64,000 bases of DNA from Apostichopus japonicus (taxonomy: Eukaryota; Echinodermata; Holothuroidea; Aspidochirotida; Stichopodidae). Every line of letters starts with the position of its first letter. The first letter of the stretch is position 1. The stretch spans positions 34,008,501-34,072,500 of the forward strand of contig NC_092568.1 in the NCBI RefSeq assembly GCF_037975245.1. The letters run 5' to 3'. Below are positions 1 through 12,810 of this stretch, one piece after another. The notes beneath the pieces were generated by a model. It saw only the letters and a list, made by a program, of their open reading frames with translations. It ran no database searches and was not told where the DNA came from. Made by a program: the position numbers and the translations under genes.

Positions 1-2940
1 ACCTCTTTCGAGTAAATGGCTCGAGAGAAGATCTCTCGTGAGAAGGGCTCTCTTGAGTTTAATGACTCCTGAGAATATCTCTCGTGAGCCATATTTGGGT
101 CTTACACTGAATTGTGACTAAAACAAGTTTCTTAGTTCATACTATCACTCAATTAAATTAGTAGATCTTTAACATTATCCAAACCAGATATGTAGCCAAA
201 ATATTCATTTTGCCCTAAATTATCAAGACTTACATTCTGATATCTTATCCGTTTGCTGGCTGCCTTCTCTCTTCGCCTGTGTGTTTAAATCATTACAGGC
301 ATGTATGCTAGTCTCACATGGAATTTTCAGTGCTAAAAGAATTCACCAGAAATATCGGGTGATGAAATCAGCCATCTAGTGATTGGATGCATAGCCGCCG
401 TCACAGGTGATGGGTCTATGCAAATTACAGAATTTTGTTTTGGCTAAATTTAACAACTGGAAACAAAATTACAAGCGAGGCGCGCATGAAAAAACTGACA
501 GGGTCAATTTTAGAAGCCATTAGACTTTGCACCTGCTTATTCTGGAAACAAGGAAATGAAAAAAAAACCCTCAATAACAAATACAATTTTTGTCACAATA
601 ATTTGAGTTAGTAGCCCACAGCCTATATCTATGTAGTGTACTGTGTCAAAGATTTATGAATACATGTGGAATATAGAATATGAAATTAAGGTTACATCAT
701 TCACAATAACATGACTTTTGAAGCCTGCTGACAAAGAGTCATGGGTGTGACTATGAGTGAAACAAGCTTTTGCCACGTTATATTTAGTACATATCTGCCT
801 ACATCCTTGACTGATGCCTTGAAAAAAAATGTGACTCAATAATTTGTGTCTTTGCGTAGTGATATAATTTATGTTCTTTTTATATTCTCGTCTTATCTTT
901 ACAGAAGTTAAGTGATATTTAATGAGCCACAGGACTGCGTTGAATAGAAAAGATTCTGAAGGATATCACTACTGTAATTAAGTGGAAAATTTTGTAATTC
1001 TATGCACCCTCAAGGGTGTTACAACTTTGGCAAGTCTAATGCTTGTGAACAAGGTTCCCTATTGTTCAACTATTAACTTTCAATTATTTTGAGAAAAGGT
1101 AGCATGGTATAGTCATATCTCCATCATGGCAAGATCTTTCTGCCAGAGGCTTTGAGATCTGGCCTCGTAATCCCCTTATTTTCTATCTTTTCAACATTTT
1201 TGAGTTGTTAATCTCTCATACACTGTAATATTATCTATACGCGATGATGACGAGATGATGTACTCTCAGAGGCGTGGGTGTCTCGGGTTGTCACTGCTTA
1301 GGTGTCAGACAATAGAGCAATGGTTTGATCTAAGATGGCGGCTGACTAGTAAGCCTATGGTATGCTGTGGTGAAGAGCCAACCAAATTAGCATTGCGAGT
1401 TGTCCATGATCGCACCATGAATATTACCTCTGCGAGTTTTATCACATGATTGGAACTTCTCATTTTTGGAAAGGGTTGAGCAAGTTGTTGGTTGTGATTG
1501 TAATGGTGTTTATCATTTTGTGTCTTGAATGATATAGATGAGTTCAGGTTTACTGAGTTCAGTAAGGCATTTCTCAGAGGTGTATTAAGAGTATTTTTTT
1601 TATACGTTACAATTATATTTTTTTATCATTTCACAACATACCTTAAATTGAAGTTTCATTATTATTTTACATAGATGCATATGAATATACTATAATAACC
1701 TATAAAGAAGTGTGTCTAGAGGCAAGCTTCAGCATGATCAATATTCGTATAACCTTTGACAAAACTCTCCTGCCTTCTATTGTATTATTTGGGAGAAACC
1801 AGGAGTGTTTTATATGCGATCCTGACGTAAAGGAACTCTTGCCAAACTATTTCTTTACACCAGTGTCCCATTTATTTTGCCTCTGTGTCTCCTAAATAAT
1901 GTTCAGAAGTCCCCATATATCCTGAGCATTAGGATTTCTAAAGACCAAATGATGAAAGTCGCATTTATAAGTGAAAAACGAGTCGAAGCGTTTTGGTAAA
2001 AGTCCATGGTGAAATTTTTACAGATCGAGAACATTTAAAATGTTTCGAGTCTTTAAACAGAGAGTGGTATGAGAAAAGTATGGTACATCGTTGATATTTC
2101 TGATAATCTTTGTCTGTAAGAGATTCAACTTAATTATTCTTTTGAGCAGTTACCCAAAGTAATAAACTATAATTAATTTAGGAAGAATTAAAGCATTATA
2201 AATCATTATGAGCTTACTTTTGGAGAGAAAGTTCTTTTGTTTTTGAAGATAAAACCATTAAAAAGGGCTACTGTTTTGTAAAAACGTGAAAATGCTCTAT
2301 TAATTTTAGTTTGTTATCAATGGAAATTCCGCCGGATTTGTTTATTAATATATAGGTCTGACAACTTGTTTGCGTTAAGCCAATGTAAAATGTTTGCAAA
2401 TTTTATCCTCTACACGTATCTTGGAAAATAATTGTATTATCATTACAAAATGAGGTTTTTTTTAAAGGTTGTACATGAAGAAAAGGTAAAGGTCCAAAAT
2501 GAAGTTAATTTGTAACATACTCACCATCTATGCCCATTTTTAAAATCATCTGTGGCCCTACTTAAAATACCTGACTTACATTAACTTTGTTTGTGAGTCT
2601 GTTTTGTATCACTGCATGAATCATGCCTGGCTGTCCACAAAAATTTAATTGACAATGGTTAGCATGACTGAATACAATATTTCTACTCTAACCTAAATCT
2701 TTAAAATATTGTTTTTTTTTAAACTTAAAATGAAATAAAGGTTTTTAAAGGTTTGAAAGAGTATTTTTGAAAAATAATGTGCTGGTTTTAAATGAAAGTT
2801 TAAGGTTGTGGAGATTTCACAAATTTTAGATATGTTGTCGATCATCGGATAAAAATCATGTGAATATAAAGTGTTTAGAAACGTTTCTGGAGTTGAATAG
2901 CAAGATGCTTTTAAAAGGTTAACATTGAAGCAACACCAAT
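1..2940. other. No gene recognised
   Basis: I see no supported exon, RNA gene or mobile element here. The first 110 bases carry short imperfect inverted words built on CTCGAGAG and TCTCTCGTGAG. Reading frames are short and AT-driven. One TACTGTA word lies near 968. The end of the stretch grades into the LINE relic. Confidence 0.5.
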
Positions 2941-2949
2941 AATAATGTT

Positions 2950-4075
2950 ACCACGATTCGCATTCAAGATTTCAATAAAGATAGTATCCGTTATACCCAT
3001 AAACATGCAATTAAAATCATCTCTGATACTCATATTTATATTTTTCTTGACATTAATACGATGAATCTTATTGGCGCAATGAATGGGGAGGTGATATCAT
3101 TTTTAGTCACGGGACTTCATCAAGTAGAGGGGTTTGTATTCTGGTGCGCCCTCGGTTAGAGGTTACCATTTTACACATTTCTGCATCTGCCAACGGCAGA
3201 AGTATTTTAAGCGAATTTAAAATATTCAACAGTAATCTCACTTTGGTTTGTATTTATGGTCCCAACTTCGATGATTTTGAATTTTTCAGTGATATGTGTT
3301 CTAAACTCCATAATTTTTCATATGATTCTTTTATTATTGGTGGGGATTTTAAATTTGTGTTTAATCTGGCTATCGGTAAATCAGGAGGGAATCCTAGGAC
3401 CAATTTTAATGCTCGTGATAAGTATTTAGATTTAATGGCTACATTTAATTTAATTAATATTTGTAGGGAGAGAAATCCCCACAGCAAAGAATTTACTTGG
3501 AGATCAAATAGTTTGTATGATATTTGTTGTAGGCTGGATTTTTTTTTTTAATCTCTCGTAGTTTGGTAACTTCTGGTACCAACTCCTCTATTCTCCCTAG
3601 CCTCCTTTCAGATCACTCCATTATTGATTTAGAAATTAGCATTAATTATGTTAAAAGAGGTCTGGGATACTGGAAATTGCTTGCTGATCATTACCGCATT
3701 CAGTAAATCGAGAACATTATTGCCTCTGCTCTAAATTCCATTCCCCATAGCAACCCAGCACTAAAATGGGAGTAAATTAATTATAAAATCCGTGTTGCTT
3801 CTATTAACTAAAGTAAGAAAAAAGCAAAGGAAAGAAAGCATGAACTTAATCTTCTTAGACACATCGCAGAGTTAGAGAAACAGTTTCATATGAATCAGTC
3901 TACGGAGGTACTTAATAATTTGAAGATTGCAAGGAATAATTTAGAACATATTTTTATTATAAATTAATCTTGCGCGCCAAAGGTGTTGCTTTTGTTTTGT
4001 ATCACCACACTGGTACACACGTAGAGTAAACTTCAAGAAAGAAAATATTGATGAATCTACTGGATAATGATTGTG
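2950..4075 (+). pseudogene. Tx1-type L1 LINE relic: endonuclease domain and start of the RT linker
   Basis: The longest open stretch (about 3144-3551) matches the APE-type endonuclease of Tx1-like L1 elements. It has the YGPN block, a GGDF-like catalytic block (GGDFKFVFN), FNARD, ICRERN, FTWR and CRLDFFF. Upstream in the same frame are WGGDIIFSHG and SSRGVCIL. Downstream, past a stop, come LLSDHSIIDLEI and GYWKLLADHYRI, then stops and frameshifts to about 4.0 kb. The element would nick DNA and prime reverse transcription, but this copy lacks an RT domain and is broken. The minus-strand LINE at 16-25 kb has the same blocks in the same order, which supports the call. It ends just before the 181-bp satellite, so the satellite may have formed in or replaced its 3' part. 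Confidence 0.85.
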
Positions 4076-4092
4076 CATTAGTTATTTGTATT

Positions 4093-6165
4093 AGTCAAGC
4101 ACTCTTTGGACCGGGTAAGACGCATAATGGTACTCTTCAACAATGTCCATAGAATTCATATGACCCATTGGTTGGGTGGTCCGAGGCGTGCTGGTCTTGA
4201 TTAGGGCCTAAAGGGATTTTATCAGGTCCCGTTACATTAATTTAAGAAATGATAAAGTAGTGGTCATTTGAATTGGTCAAGCACTCTTTGGACCGGGTAA
4301 GACGCATAATGGTATTCTTCAACAATGTCCATAGAATTCATATGACCCATTGGTTGGGTGGTCCGAGGCGTGCTGGTCTTGATTAGGGCCTAAAGGGATT
4401 TTATCAGGTCCCGTTACATTAATTTAAGAAATGATAAAGTAGTGGTCATTTGAATTGGTCAAGAACTCTTTGGACCGGGCAAGATGCATTATGGTACACT
4501 TCTACATTGTCATTAGAATTCATATGACCCATTGGTTGGGTGGTCCAAGGCATGATGGTCTTGGTTAGGGACTAGAGAGTTTTAATCAGCTCCCGTTACA
4601 TTCACTTAAGAAATGATAAATGAGTGGTCATTTGAATTGGTCAAGAACTCTTTGGACCGGGCAAGGTGCATTATGGTACCCTTCTACATTGTCATTAGAA
4701 TTCATATGACCCATTGGTTGGGTGGTCCAAGGCATGATAGTCTTGGTTAGGGACTAAAGGGTTTTAATCAGCTCCCGTTACATTCATTTAAGAAATGATG
4801 AAGTAGTGGTCATTTTAATTGGTCAAGCACTCTTTAGACCGGGCAAGACGCATTATGGTACCCTTCCACAATATCCTTAGAGTTCATGTTAACCATCGGT
4901 TTGGTGATCCAATGCGTGCTGCATAGATTAGGGCCCACAGCTTTTTTCGTGACCCTGTTACACTCATTCAAGAAGTCATGATTTAGTGGTCATTTAAATT
5001 GGTCAAGCACTCTTTGGACCGGGTAAGACGCATTATGGTACTCTTCTACAATGTCCTTAGAGTTCATGTTACCCAATGGTTTGGCAATCCAAGGCGTGCT
5101 GCATGGATTAGGGCCCAAAGCTTTTTCGTGGTCCCGTTACACTCATTAAAGAAGTAATGAGTAATGGTCATTTTAATTGGTCAAGCACTCTTTATACCGG
5201 GCAAGACGCATTATGGTACCCTTCTACAATATCCTTAGAGTTCATGTTAACCATCGGTTTGGTGATCCAAGGCGTGCTGCATAGATTAGGGCCCAAAGCT
5301 TTTTTCGTGTTCCCGTTACACTCATTCAAGAAGTATTGATTTAGTGGTTATTTAAATTGGTCAAGCACTCTTTGGACCGGGTAAGACGCATTGTGGTACT
5401 CTTCTACAATGTCTCTAGAGTTCATATGATTCATTGGTTGGGTAATTCAAGGCGTGCTGCATGGATTAGGGCCCAAATGTTTTTCATTCGTTGTCCCGTC
5501 ACACTAATTTAATAAGTGATGATTTAGTTGTCATTTCATTGGTCAAGCACTCTTTGGACCGGGCAAGACGCATTATGGTACTCTTCTATAATGTCTTTAG
5601 AGTTCATATGACACATTTGTTAGGTGGTCCAAGCCGTGCTGGTTTTGATTAGGGCCTTAAGGTGTTTTTCAGGTCCTGTTACTTTCATTTAAGAAGTGAA
5701 TTATGTAGTGGTCATTTTAATTGGTCAAGCACTCATTGGACTGGGCAAGACGCATTATGGTACTGTTCTAAATTGTCATTAGAGTTCATATGACCCATTG
5801 GGTAGGTGGTCCAAGGCGTGCTGGATGTGCTTGGGGCCTAAAGGTTTTTTCAGTTCCCGTTACATTAATTTAAAAAATTGTTGATTTAGTGGTCACTTTA
5901 ATTGGTCAAGTACTCTTTGGACCGGGCAAGACGCATTATGGTATCCTTCTACAATGTCTTAAGAATTCATAAGACCCATTGGTTAGGTGGTCCAAGGCGT
6001 GCTAGTCTTGATTAGGGCCTAACGTGAATTTTTTTCAGGTCCCGTTTCCGTTACATTAATTTAAGAACCGATGATGTAGTGGTCATTTAGTTGATCAAGA
6101 ACTCTTTGGACCGGGCAAGACGCACCATGGTACCCATTTACATTGTCATTAGAGTTTAAATGACC
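4093..6165. repeat. Satellite array, unit about 181 bp, about 12 copies
   Basis: The phrase GGTCAAGCACTCTTTGGACC recurs, with variants, near 4093, 4275, 4457, 4639, 4821, 5001, 5179, 5359, 5541, 5723, 5904 and 6093. Spacing is 178-189 bp, mostly 182. Each unit also carries a CGCATTATGGTA block, an AATGTC block, GACCCATTGGTTGGGTGG and a TCCCGTTACA block. The first two full units are almost identical and the rest diverge, so a recent duplication sits at the left edge. Small frames inside are by-products of the repeat. Confidence 0.95.
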
Positions 6166-6954
6166 CAGATAAACCTCTTTTCCACGACCAAATGTTGAAC
6201 ATCTTGTAAGAATGCATTCGTCTTGCCAGTGTTCCGTCGATACCTTTGTCGAATAAGTAGCTGAATAGGTAGCAGTTACTTATTCGCGAACGAGGAATAA
6301 GTATCTAACTTCACACCGGTACAAAATACAGGGCAAGTAATAATTGGCTGACCAATATTTGGGGGTGTAAGGCTATTTAGTTAGCTGCCATATTTTGGCA
6401 GTAATCTCAAATCCCTCCAGATCAAAGCACGTTCAGGTCGACTTGTGTATATTTGAGTTGCAGCCAACAGTGGCCGCGAAATAGGAAGAGGTCATCAAGT
6501 GAACGGGCATAGATAGGGGAAGGGTAGTGGCGGGGCGGGTATAGGGTGCTTTGGATTTCCCAAGACAAATTTCAATTTTGTAGATACTGCGGTGGCACAG
6601 ATGAAACATCGATGATATCGAGTGTCTCCAAATTTGTACTGTCTTCTTGAAACTTCGATATAATTCTGCAAGTCTCGACTTCTCCCCACCCCCCCCCCGG
6701 CAGTATTTCGACTTTCTATCGCAAAATAAATCCACTGTGATAATTATCTTTCGATAAAAAGAATCCAAATTTTTAGGGACATGCCAAATCTTTGAAGCTT
6801 TTCGAGAACTCAACTTTTTACAACATTTTCGACTTTTGCTGCACTATCTATCCTTTTCTTATTGTTGATATGTTGGTACAGCGCCGAGTTGATAGTAGAA
6901 TCAACTATATTTTTTTTGCATCACGGCGCCTTATAAATGTCATTACTTTATTAT
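6166..6954. other. No gene recognised
   Basis: No supported feature. A poly-C run lies near 6690-6700. The minus-strand frame across 6433-6813 has no recognisable domain and passes through the poly-C run. Confidence 0.4.
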
Positions 6955-7678
6955 CAGGGATGTAAGTCTTCCGTATTTTTACGGAAATCCGTTTTTTTTT
7001 TCAGGGATGTAAGTCTTCCGTATTTTTACGGAAATCCGTTTTTTTTTTTAATTCCAATAAAGTTCCACAAAATTGTTCGAATATCAAAGACACAACGCGG
7101 CAAAAATGCCTGGCCCGTTGCAGCAAGCTAACTTCAACTTTCACTCATCGATCAATCAAAATACCATTCCTGTTTCGCATCATCGCATTGCACTGTACAA
7201 CATTGTGCCATGTGAATATCGTTGCGTACGTGCGAACTTCAAATCGCCATAGCTCATTTCTGTCGTTGAAAAACCTTGCCTAATTGACGTTGATTAGACT
7301 GCTAATTAATATCTTCGTAACTGCTGGTGCTCGACATAACTTTCGGAATTAGCGCTTGTGATATTTGTGAGCGGCGGAAATCTACGGGATACGCATATGA
7401 AAATCGATATTTGTGATCGCATTCGAATGTGAGACTGTTTTTTATTCCGTAGTTCGCTGCGACGTATTCGTAACTTTGAGCTAGCCTAACATAACGATAG
7501 TGTGTAAGTAGTAAGAACTAGGGGTAAGATGTGTTAGCGCTAATACTTCTGAGCTAGCCTAACATAACGATAGTGTGTAAGTAGTCAGAGCTAGGAGTAG
7601 GATGTGTTAGGGCGGCATTCACCCGGGGTCTCCGAATAGTTTTCCGGTTTTTTTTTTTTGGCTGCACTTACATCCCTG
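6955..7678. mobile_element. hAT-like non-autonomous element with duplicated left end
   Basis: The segment opens with CAGGGATGTAAGT (6955-6967) and closes with its exact reverse complement (7666-7678), a 13-bp perfect terminal inverted repeat of hAT style. The left 47 bp are present twice in tandem, beginning at 6955 and 7002, each containing the small palindrome CCGTATTTTTACGG and a T run. Inside, a unit of about 73 bp starting GAGCTAGCCTAACATAACG is also doubled (about 7478 and 7551). Flanks are TTATTAT-rich on both sides, so an 8-bp target duplication cannot be called cleanly. There is no transposase frame. Confidence 0.7.
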
Positions 7679-8242
7679 TATTATTATTTCTCGAAATATG
7701 GACTCATTACCCCTGCATGCATTTGATCTGTATATATATAGGAATTTCAAAGTTGTATTCCAACAATTGGAGAACACATTTTCTTTGGCTTTCATTGAAA
7801 TTGCGAGACCGATTCTAACGAAATTTTCACATAAGCTTGAACATTTAGTGTTTCATCAAACGTTTGACCTTTTTCGTCGACATTTCAACTTTTCGTCAAA
7901 ATTAGGAAATAAAAATAAAAATTTCGACGGGTTATCATTTATGTAACTATGAAATGAAAAAAAAAGTATCGTTTGATTGCCTGGCACTCATTTCGCTATC
8001 ACCGTGATGTCTGCAGCTGAATGATTTTAGCAATGCCGTGGAGTGAATTCTATATAGTTGAAAAAAATGAGTAGCGAAAGTATTATACTGCCCCTGTAGA
8101 CTCTTCCCTGGATGGAGCGCTACCCCTGCCCCCTCCCTTATCATCCGTCTGCGCCTATGGCCATGCCCTAATACCCATTTTCGTCAATGACATTTATTCC
8201 TTGCAATCAATTGCAAGTGTCTAAGCAATTTTAGTTTACAAC
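7679..8242. other. No gene recognised
   Basis: The short frame at 7698-7946 has no recognisable domain and no convincing splice context. Nothing else is supported. Confidence 0.4.
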
Positions 8243-8880
8243 CCAGCCAGCATGCCCAGCTGGGGCCCAATTGGGTTTCACTCGGTTGAATTGGGCCAGG
8301 GCCAGCCCACTCAGTGCCCATTCGGGCACAATACAGTTTGGCCCTTCTGGTTAACATACTTCAAAACATTATTGAGATGTTCAACACATATTTTTTTTTT
8401 TGCTTTGGAAAGCTTAGGTTCTTCCTTAGGCCACCAATCCTTGACAACAGTTAATTCATTAACGTAGTGGCCCAATTGGGACAGACTGGGTTTTTGATCA
8501 GTTTGGCCCTCATGTATGGCCCGCTTCGGGCCCATTCGGGAGCAAGACGGTTTCACCAGGGGCTTTCTGTAACTGCGTCGAGTGGGGGGGGGGGGGGTGT
8601 ACGGACCCAAATTTACCGACCAAAATTGATTGTTAGCAATCTCGCTCGAAAAAATGAGGTTAGTCTGCGAAAAATATGTTAAATTGGTAAGATTGTTAGC
8701 CGAAAAAACTGACAAGAAAAGAAAAAGAAAAGAAAGAAGGTCATCAGTATATTTGATTTTACCGAGGAACTCACGAACACCCCCACCCCCCCCCCCCCCC
8801 GTACGGTACGCCCCTGGGTTTCACTCTTTCGGCTGTTCTACTTCAATGTATATATCTCATTTCCACACTGCACTATCGTT
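8243..8880. repeat. GGGCCC-rich repeat element, copy 1, interrupted by a MITE
   Basis: The left edge begins CCAGCCAGCATGCCCAGC and runs into GGGGCCCAATTGGGTTTCAC. The reverse complement of this edge occurs at about 13480-13533, so two members of one family lie in opposite orientation in the window. The body is built from short words around AATTGGGCCC and TTCGGGCCCATTCGGG. A separate hAT-like MITE (8557-8816) has inserted into it. Long frames across it are repeat artefacts. Confidence 0.7.
8557..8816. mobile_element. 260-bp hAT-like MITE with perfect 8-bp target duplication
   Basis: The element starts CAGGGGC and ends GCCCCTG. It is flanked on both sides by GGTTTCAC (8549-8556 and 8817-8824), a perfect 8-bp duplication as expected for hAT transposition. 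Poly-G near the left end and poly-C near the right end extend the inverted arrangement, but otherwise the terminal repeat is short. It has no coding capacity. It lies inside the GGGCCC element, so it is the younger of the two. Confidence 0.85.
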
Positions 8881-9816
8881 ATGACAAAGCCAACTGGCAA
8901 CACTGATTCCCGAATTAGGCGCGTTTTTTTGCCGCCAATACGTATCGCGCTCCATATGCCCTCACGTGATCATTCTACGGCAATAAAGCTAAAGAAATGA
9001 CTGAGAACGCTTTCCGAAATCCGATATGATTCAACGAAATCCATCAAAATAATTCAATTCACAATTGATAATTCAATCATTCACTAGAAAGGAGTTGGTA
9101 CTCGGTGAGTATTTTGGAACAATTTTTTTTCTGTGAGGGTGTGACTCATTTGGGTGAATTTGTAGCAAGTTTTATTTACTTGCACCCTCATCTCCGGAAG
9201 TGTAAACTTTCTGTGACGGGTTTCCTCGTTTGGAAAATACTCTAAGGGACTCACCAGAGGAATATCTTTACCTCGGGAACTTCAACCCTTAATATCTATA
9301 TTTGTTCGGACATTGACGGCTCGTGTAGTTTACTGCTCCGCGAGCTCTTGGCCTAACGATCACCTCCTGTCCGCGTCGCAGGTGATTATTGTTTATCAGC
9401 GTAGCCTAGCGTGGTTGCTGTTCATAGGATGGTAAGCCTAGGCACCCTATAGTCTACTACTACTTCGCGCCACCTTCTGGAAGTTCCAACCACGGCTTGG
9501 CGTAAAGATTCTCACGCCACCGATCTAAGCTTGGACTGAGCGACGGTGCACTGTGTGTATTTTCGTGTATTGGAGGACCGACCACTTTTCATTTAATTTT
9601 ACTAGACGGACTGATCCAAATTATTAGATCAGAGGTTTGTTTTACAATACCCTTAATCTAGTATAAGTTATAGCATTATCAGGCAACTAGCCTAGACCTA
9701 ATGGCATGTCATTTCGTGTATTACTCGCGACAGCCTATCCTTACGGTCTACATAGACTTAGACTTTTACAGTTGCAGAGCAATCGCGGTTGGTGTATTAT
9801 TATAAACTTTTCATAG
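8881..9816. other. No gene recognised; region upstream of the SGNH-like exon
   Basis: The stretch has somewhat higher GC than its surroundings and could hold 5' exons of the reading frame that starts at 9817. I cannot support any exon or promoter from sequence alone. Confidence 0.3.
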
Positions 9817-10387
9817 ATAAGTCTCCTTGTTCGTTTTCAAATACACCTGTCTCGTAGTGGATCACCACGCATTAATTTTCTCTTTGTAACCGATTCAACG
9901 GCATATTCTTTCGATCACTATCGTAGGCCTGAAGGACCTGTACGTAGCATAGACTTTGTAATTAGAAGAGGAGCCACTGTTGCAGACTTGCTTCTGTATA
10001 CCATAGATAAGCTACGTCACTATCCTACCAACGACTGGGTCATTCTTCGCTGTGCTGCAGGCATTTAACAACCTTACGGAATTCGCCAGCAATTCTTCAG
10101 GTCACAGAGTTCTCCGTCGATCTCCAGTTACTGCTCCTCGGCTAATCTCACGTCTCCAACATTTTAAGGACGCTGTTCAACGAGAGCACCCACCCATTAT
10201 TGTTGCCTTTATTACTATTCCTACAGCCTCCTTTGTTAAGTTCCGGGAAAGTAGGCAGCTGTTTTCGCCAATACTCACTACTGAACAACTCAAGGCCTGT
10301 CAACACGATCTCGACAATCAATTGGACGCAGTCAACCTATTCATCCGTTGTTTCAATCATCAACCGCAAGACAATTTCAACATTCGT
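9817..10387 (+). pseudogene. SGNH/GDSL-hydrolase-like exon with a frameshift
   Basis: A splice acceptor (TTTTCATAG before 9817) opens a frame reading through INFLFVTDSTAYSF, then GPVRSIDFVIRRGATVADLL, then NDWVILRCAAGI. An extra T near 10060 shifts it. In the next frame it continues NNLTEFASNSSG, then a stretch with REHPPIIVAFITIP, then LTTEQLKACQHDLDNQL. A TDS block (GDS-like), a WVIL-AAGINNL block (GxND-like) and a hydrophobic strand followed by IP are the order expected of SGNH-fold esterases. Such domains occur both in host enzymes and in ORF1 of CR1 LINEs. The exon may end near 10387 at CATTC/GTAAAT. The frameshift makes it a pseudogene, or an assembly error. The function is inferred from motif order only. 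Confidence 0.45.
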
Positions 10388-12810
10388 AAATATGTATTTT
10401 TCATGTTCAAACTTTTTTTACATTTTTGTAGATTAAAGGGGGCATTTATTCAAACTGTAGTTCACCTATCTGATACTTAGAGCATTGAAAATCATATCGG
10501 TAGCCCTATTTCCATATTCATAGCATGTTCAGTTACCAAGATATGACTGTTTGCAGTTTGTTATTTAATAGGAGTAGAATGGCCACACCATATTTTTCAT
10601 GTCAATACCTGGCTATTACTAAAAGTATTATATTTCCCTTTGAAATATATATAATATGTTTCCACACATTCCTTACATGTGAAATAAATAATTTTGTGTA
10701 AACATCATCTAAATCCCAAGTGCTGACATAACATGTTAACATTTTAGAACGGATAGGGTTATAACTTCCATGTTTATATGACTATGAATAACAATTTAAA
10801 ACATAGGAATTGCTACAAACTTGGAACTGATGTCATCAAATATTAGTGTTGCCGTTCTATTTGATTTCTTAGGAATTTTCCAAATGCTCATATTCTGTCG
10901 CACTCAATTTTTCCAACTGTCGCACTCTAATTTTCACATATTCTTGTAATTTGTGAGTTTCCTAAAATTTTCGGTCAAAATTGACCTTTAATCAGTCATA
11001 TTTACCACGTTTTCCTTGTCATATTGAGAAATTGTATCTCGCGATCCTTATACTCCACCATAACAAAACTTTGTATGATTTTGAATATTCTAAAAGAAAT
11101 GCCTAGAACTACTGTACAACGTTCAGCTTCAATTTGGTTAATTTACGTATTAATTTTGCTATTAGGTGGGTTGACCCTGTTCACTAGCTTACATTGACAC
11201 TATGGTATGTACAATTGAAACACTCAATGCTAATCTATGGAAGCTTAAAAGTGCCATCAACATAAGAAAAACTTTGCCCCATAAATTGACATTTTTCAGT
11301 CTATTGTTTAGATAGCAAAATAAAATCTTATCAAATATCAGAAAATGTTGGATTGCTCAGTTTGTTTAACTGAGCAATTGAAAAATTTTCTGAAAAACGT
11401 TTAATTGAAAACTAATCATATCTCGTCAATTGGACATTTTTCTGCAAAATGTTTAATTGACAACTTATCATATCTCGTCAATTGGAAATGTTGCTGCGAA
11501 ATGTTCAATTGTTCACTTCATTCCATCTGAGCAATTGAAATATTTTCTGCACAATGTTTAATTAACAACTTATGGTATCTCATCAACTCAACATAAACAT
11601 TTTTCTGCAAAATGTTTAATTGTTCATTTCATTCCAAATTCTCAGCTGGAATGAAGTGAACAATTGAAATGATTTCATGTGAGTGATAAATAGCCCCCCC
11701 CCCCCCACAGGAAAATAATATTAAGCGTGTTAGTAAAAAGCACTGTATTTTTTGGTAATTCACTATGTCGTCGCATATAATTTGTTGAAAAAAAAAGTTT
11801 TCCCTTTCGTTACATTAACATAGCTTTTGTAGTCAGTAGTCTATGTAGCCTTCAAGCAGATAACTATACTCAGTTGCTTACTGTGTAGTGAGGGCCAGTG
11901 GTACAGATGTATCGAAAAATAATTCCGCATAATTCCACATGGTAATGTTGATGAGTAGTACGGGGGGGGGGGGGTACAAGGCAGCAGTTGGAATTTTCTG
12001 GCTCCAAAATCCATCCAGTTGGAATTTCAGCCACTACACCCCCCCCCCCCCCATCATCAGGCCTTAGCTACGTCCCTGTGTAGAGATGGGATGGATAGCT
12101 ACTGGCATGATTTTTAAAGCTTGATAACATACATAAATCACATTTTGAGTACACTTGCCCTTTAATGTGAATTTTTATGCTTAGTACTAAACCATTCCAT
12201 TCTTTTTCATAGTGTCGTATCTACATTAAACGATTATACACCTTAATTCTTGCTCATCAATGTTCTTTATTCTAGAGTACATCCATCCATTTATATTTTT
12301 GTGTTTTCCAGATTTACTGTAGCAATATTTTTTATTACCTATGTCATTATCTTGTCATAAAACATAGAAGATGTTTATTCTCACCTTGCCAGAAAAAGTC
12401 AAAGTTCCGCTTTCGGTCACGATTTTAAATGAGTTCATGTTTTTATGATTCTATTTGATCTAGAGGATACATACTGTTGGCCCTGAGCAACATTAGCATT
12501 GCATTTGCAATGCAAAAGTATGTGCAATATATAGCATCTTGCCCTCATCGTTAACATTTGCAGGGTTTGCCTGGACATTCTATTCTTTCTCCAAATGCCA
12601 AAATGCTCCCTCCAATTAGGATGCATATAGTTTCAGTTCTGAGAGTTTCATATTTTTTCTTTAAATTAAAATGTAATTATGGAGTTTATGAATTATTGTT
12701 TAGTTTTCATTGTTGTCTTCTTAATATATTTCAATGAATGTACACATGAATACATTTGTTTTTATTTGGATTTGTTTCTGAGGCAATTAATCTCTGCTGT
12801 ACCACGACAG
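10388..12810. other. Intron-like or intergenic DNA, no gene recognised
   Basis: Mostly AT-rich single-copy-looking sequence. It contains one minisatellite (listed separately), a poly-C run near 11694-11707, and poly-G and poly-C runs near 11961-11975 and 12040-12053. The second poly-C run is followed by CAGGCCTTAGCTACGTCCCTG, a possible hAT-like right end with no partner that I could find. TACTGTA words lie near 11109 and 12314. Confidence 0.4.
11343..11690. repeat. Degenerate minisatellite with AATTG and TCTCGTCAATTG words, unit about 60-70 bp
   Basis: Words such as TTTAATTGACAACTTATCAT, ATATCTCGTCAATTGGA and TTTTCTGCAAAATGTTTAATTG recur three to four times. CAATTGTTCACTTCATTCC (about 11507-11525) is matched by its inverse GGAATGAAGTGAACAATTG (about 11648-11666), so the array has inverted ends. 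The ATCTCGTCAATT and TTTCTGCAAA words resemble those in the arrays at 25.2 and 43.5 kb, so the three may be distantly related. Confidence 0.65.

Noticed and set aside
1255-1449. Short plus-strand frame starting MMYSQRRG
   Set aside because: 64 codons with no domain, no splice context and composition like surrounding DNA.
4093-6165. CRISPR-like array
   Set aside because: The whole unit of about 181 bp repeats. There are no short repeats with unique spacers, and the window is eukaryotic.
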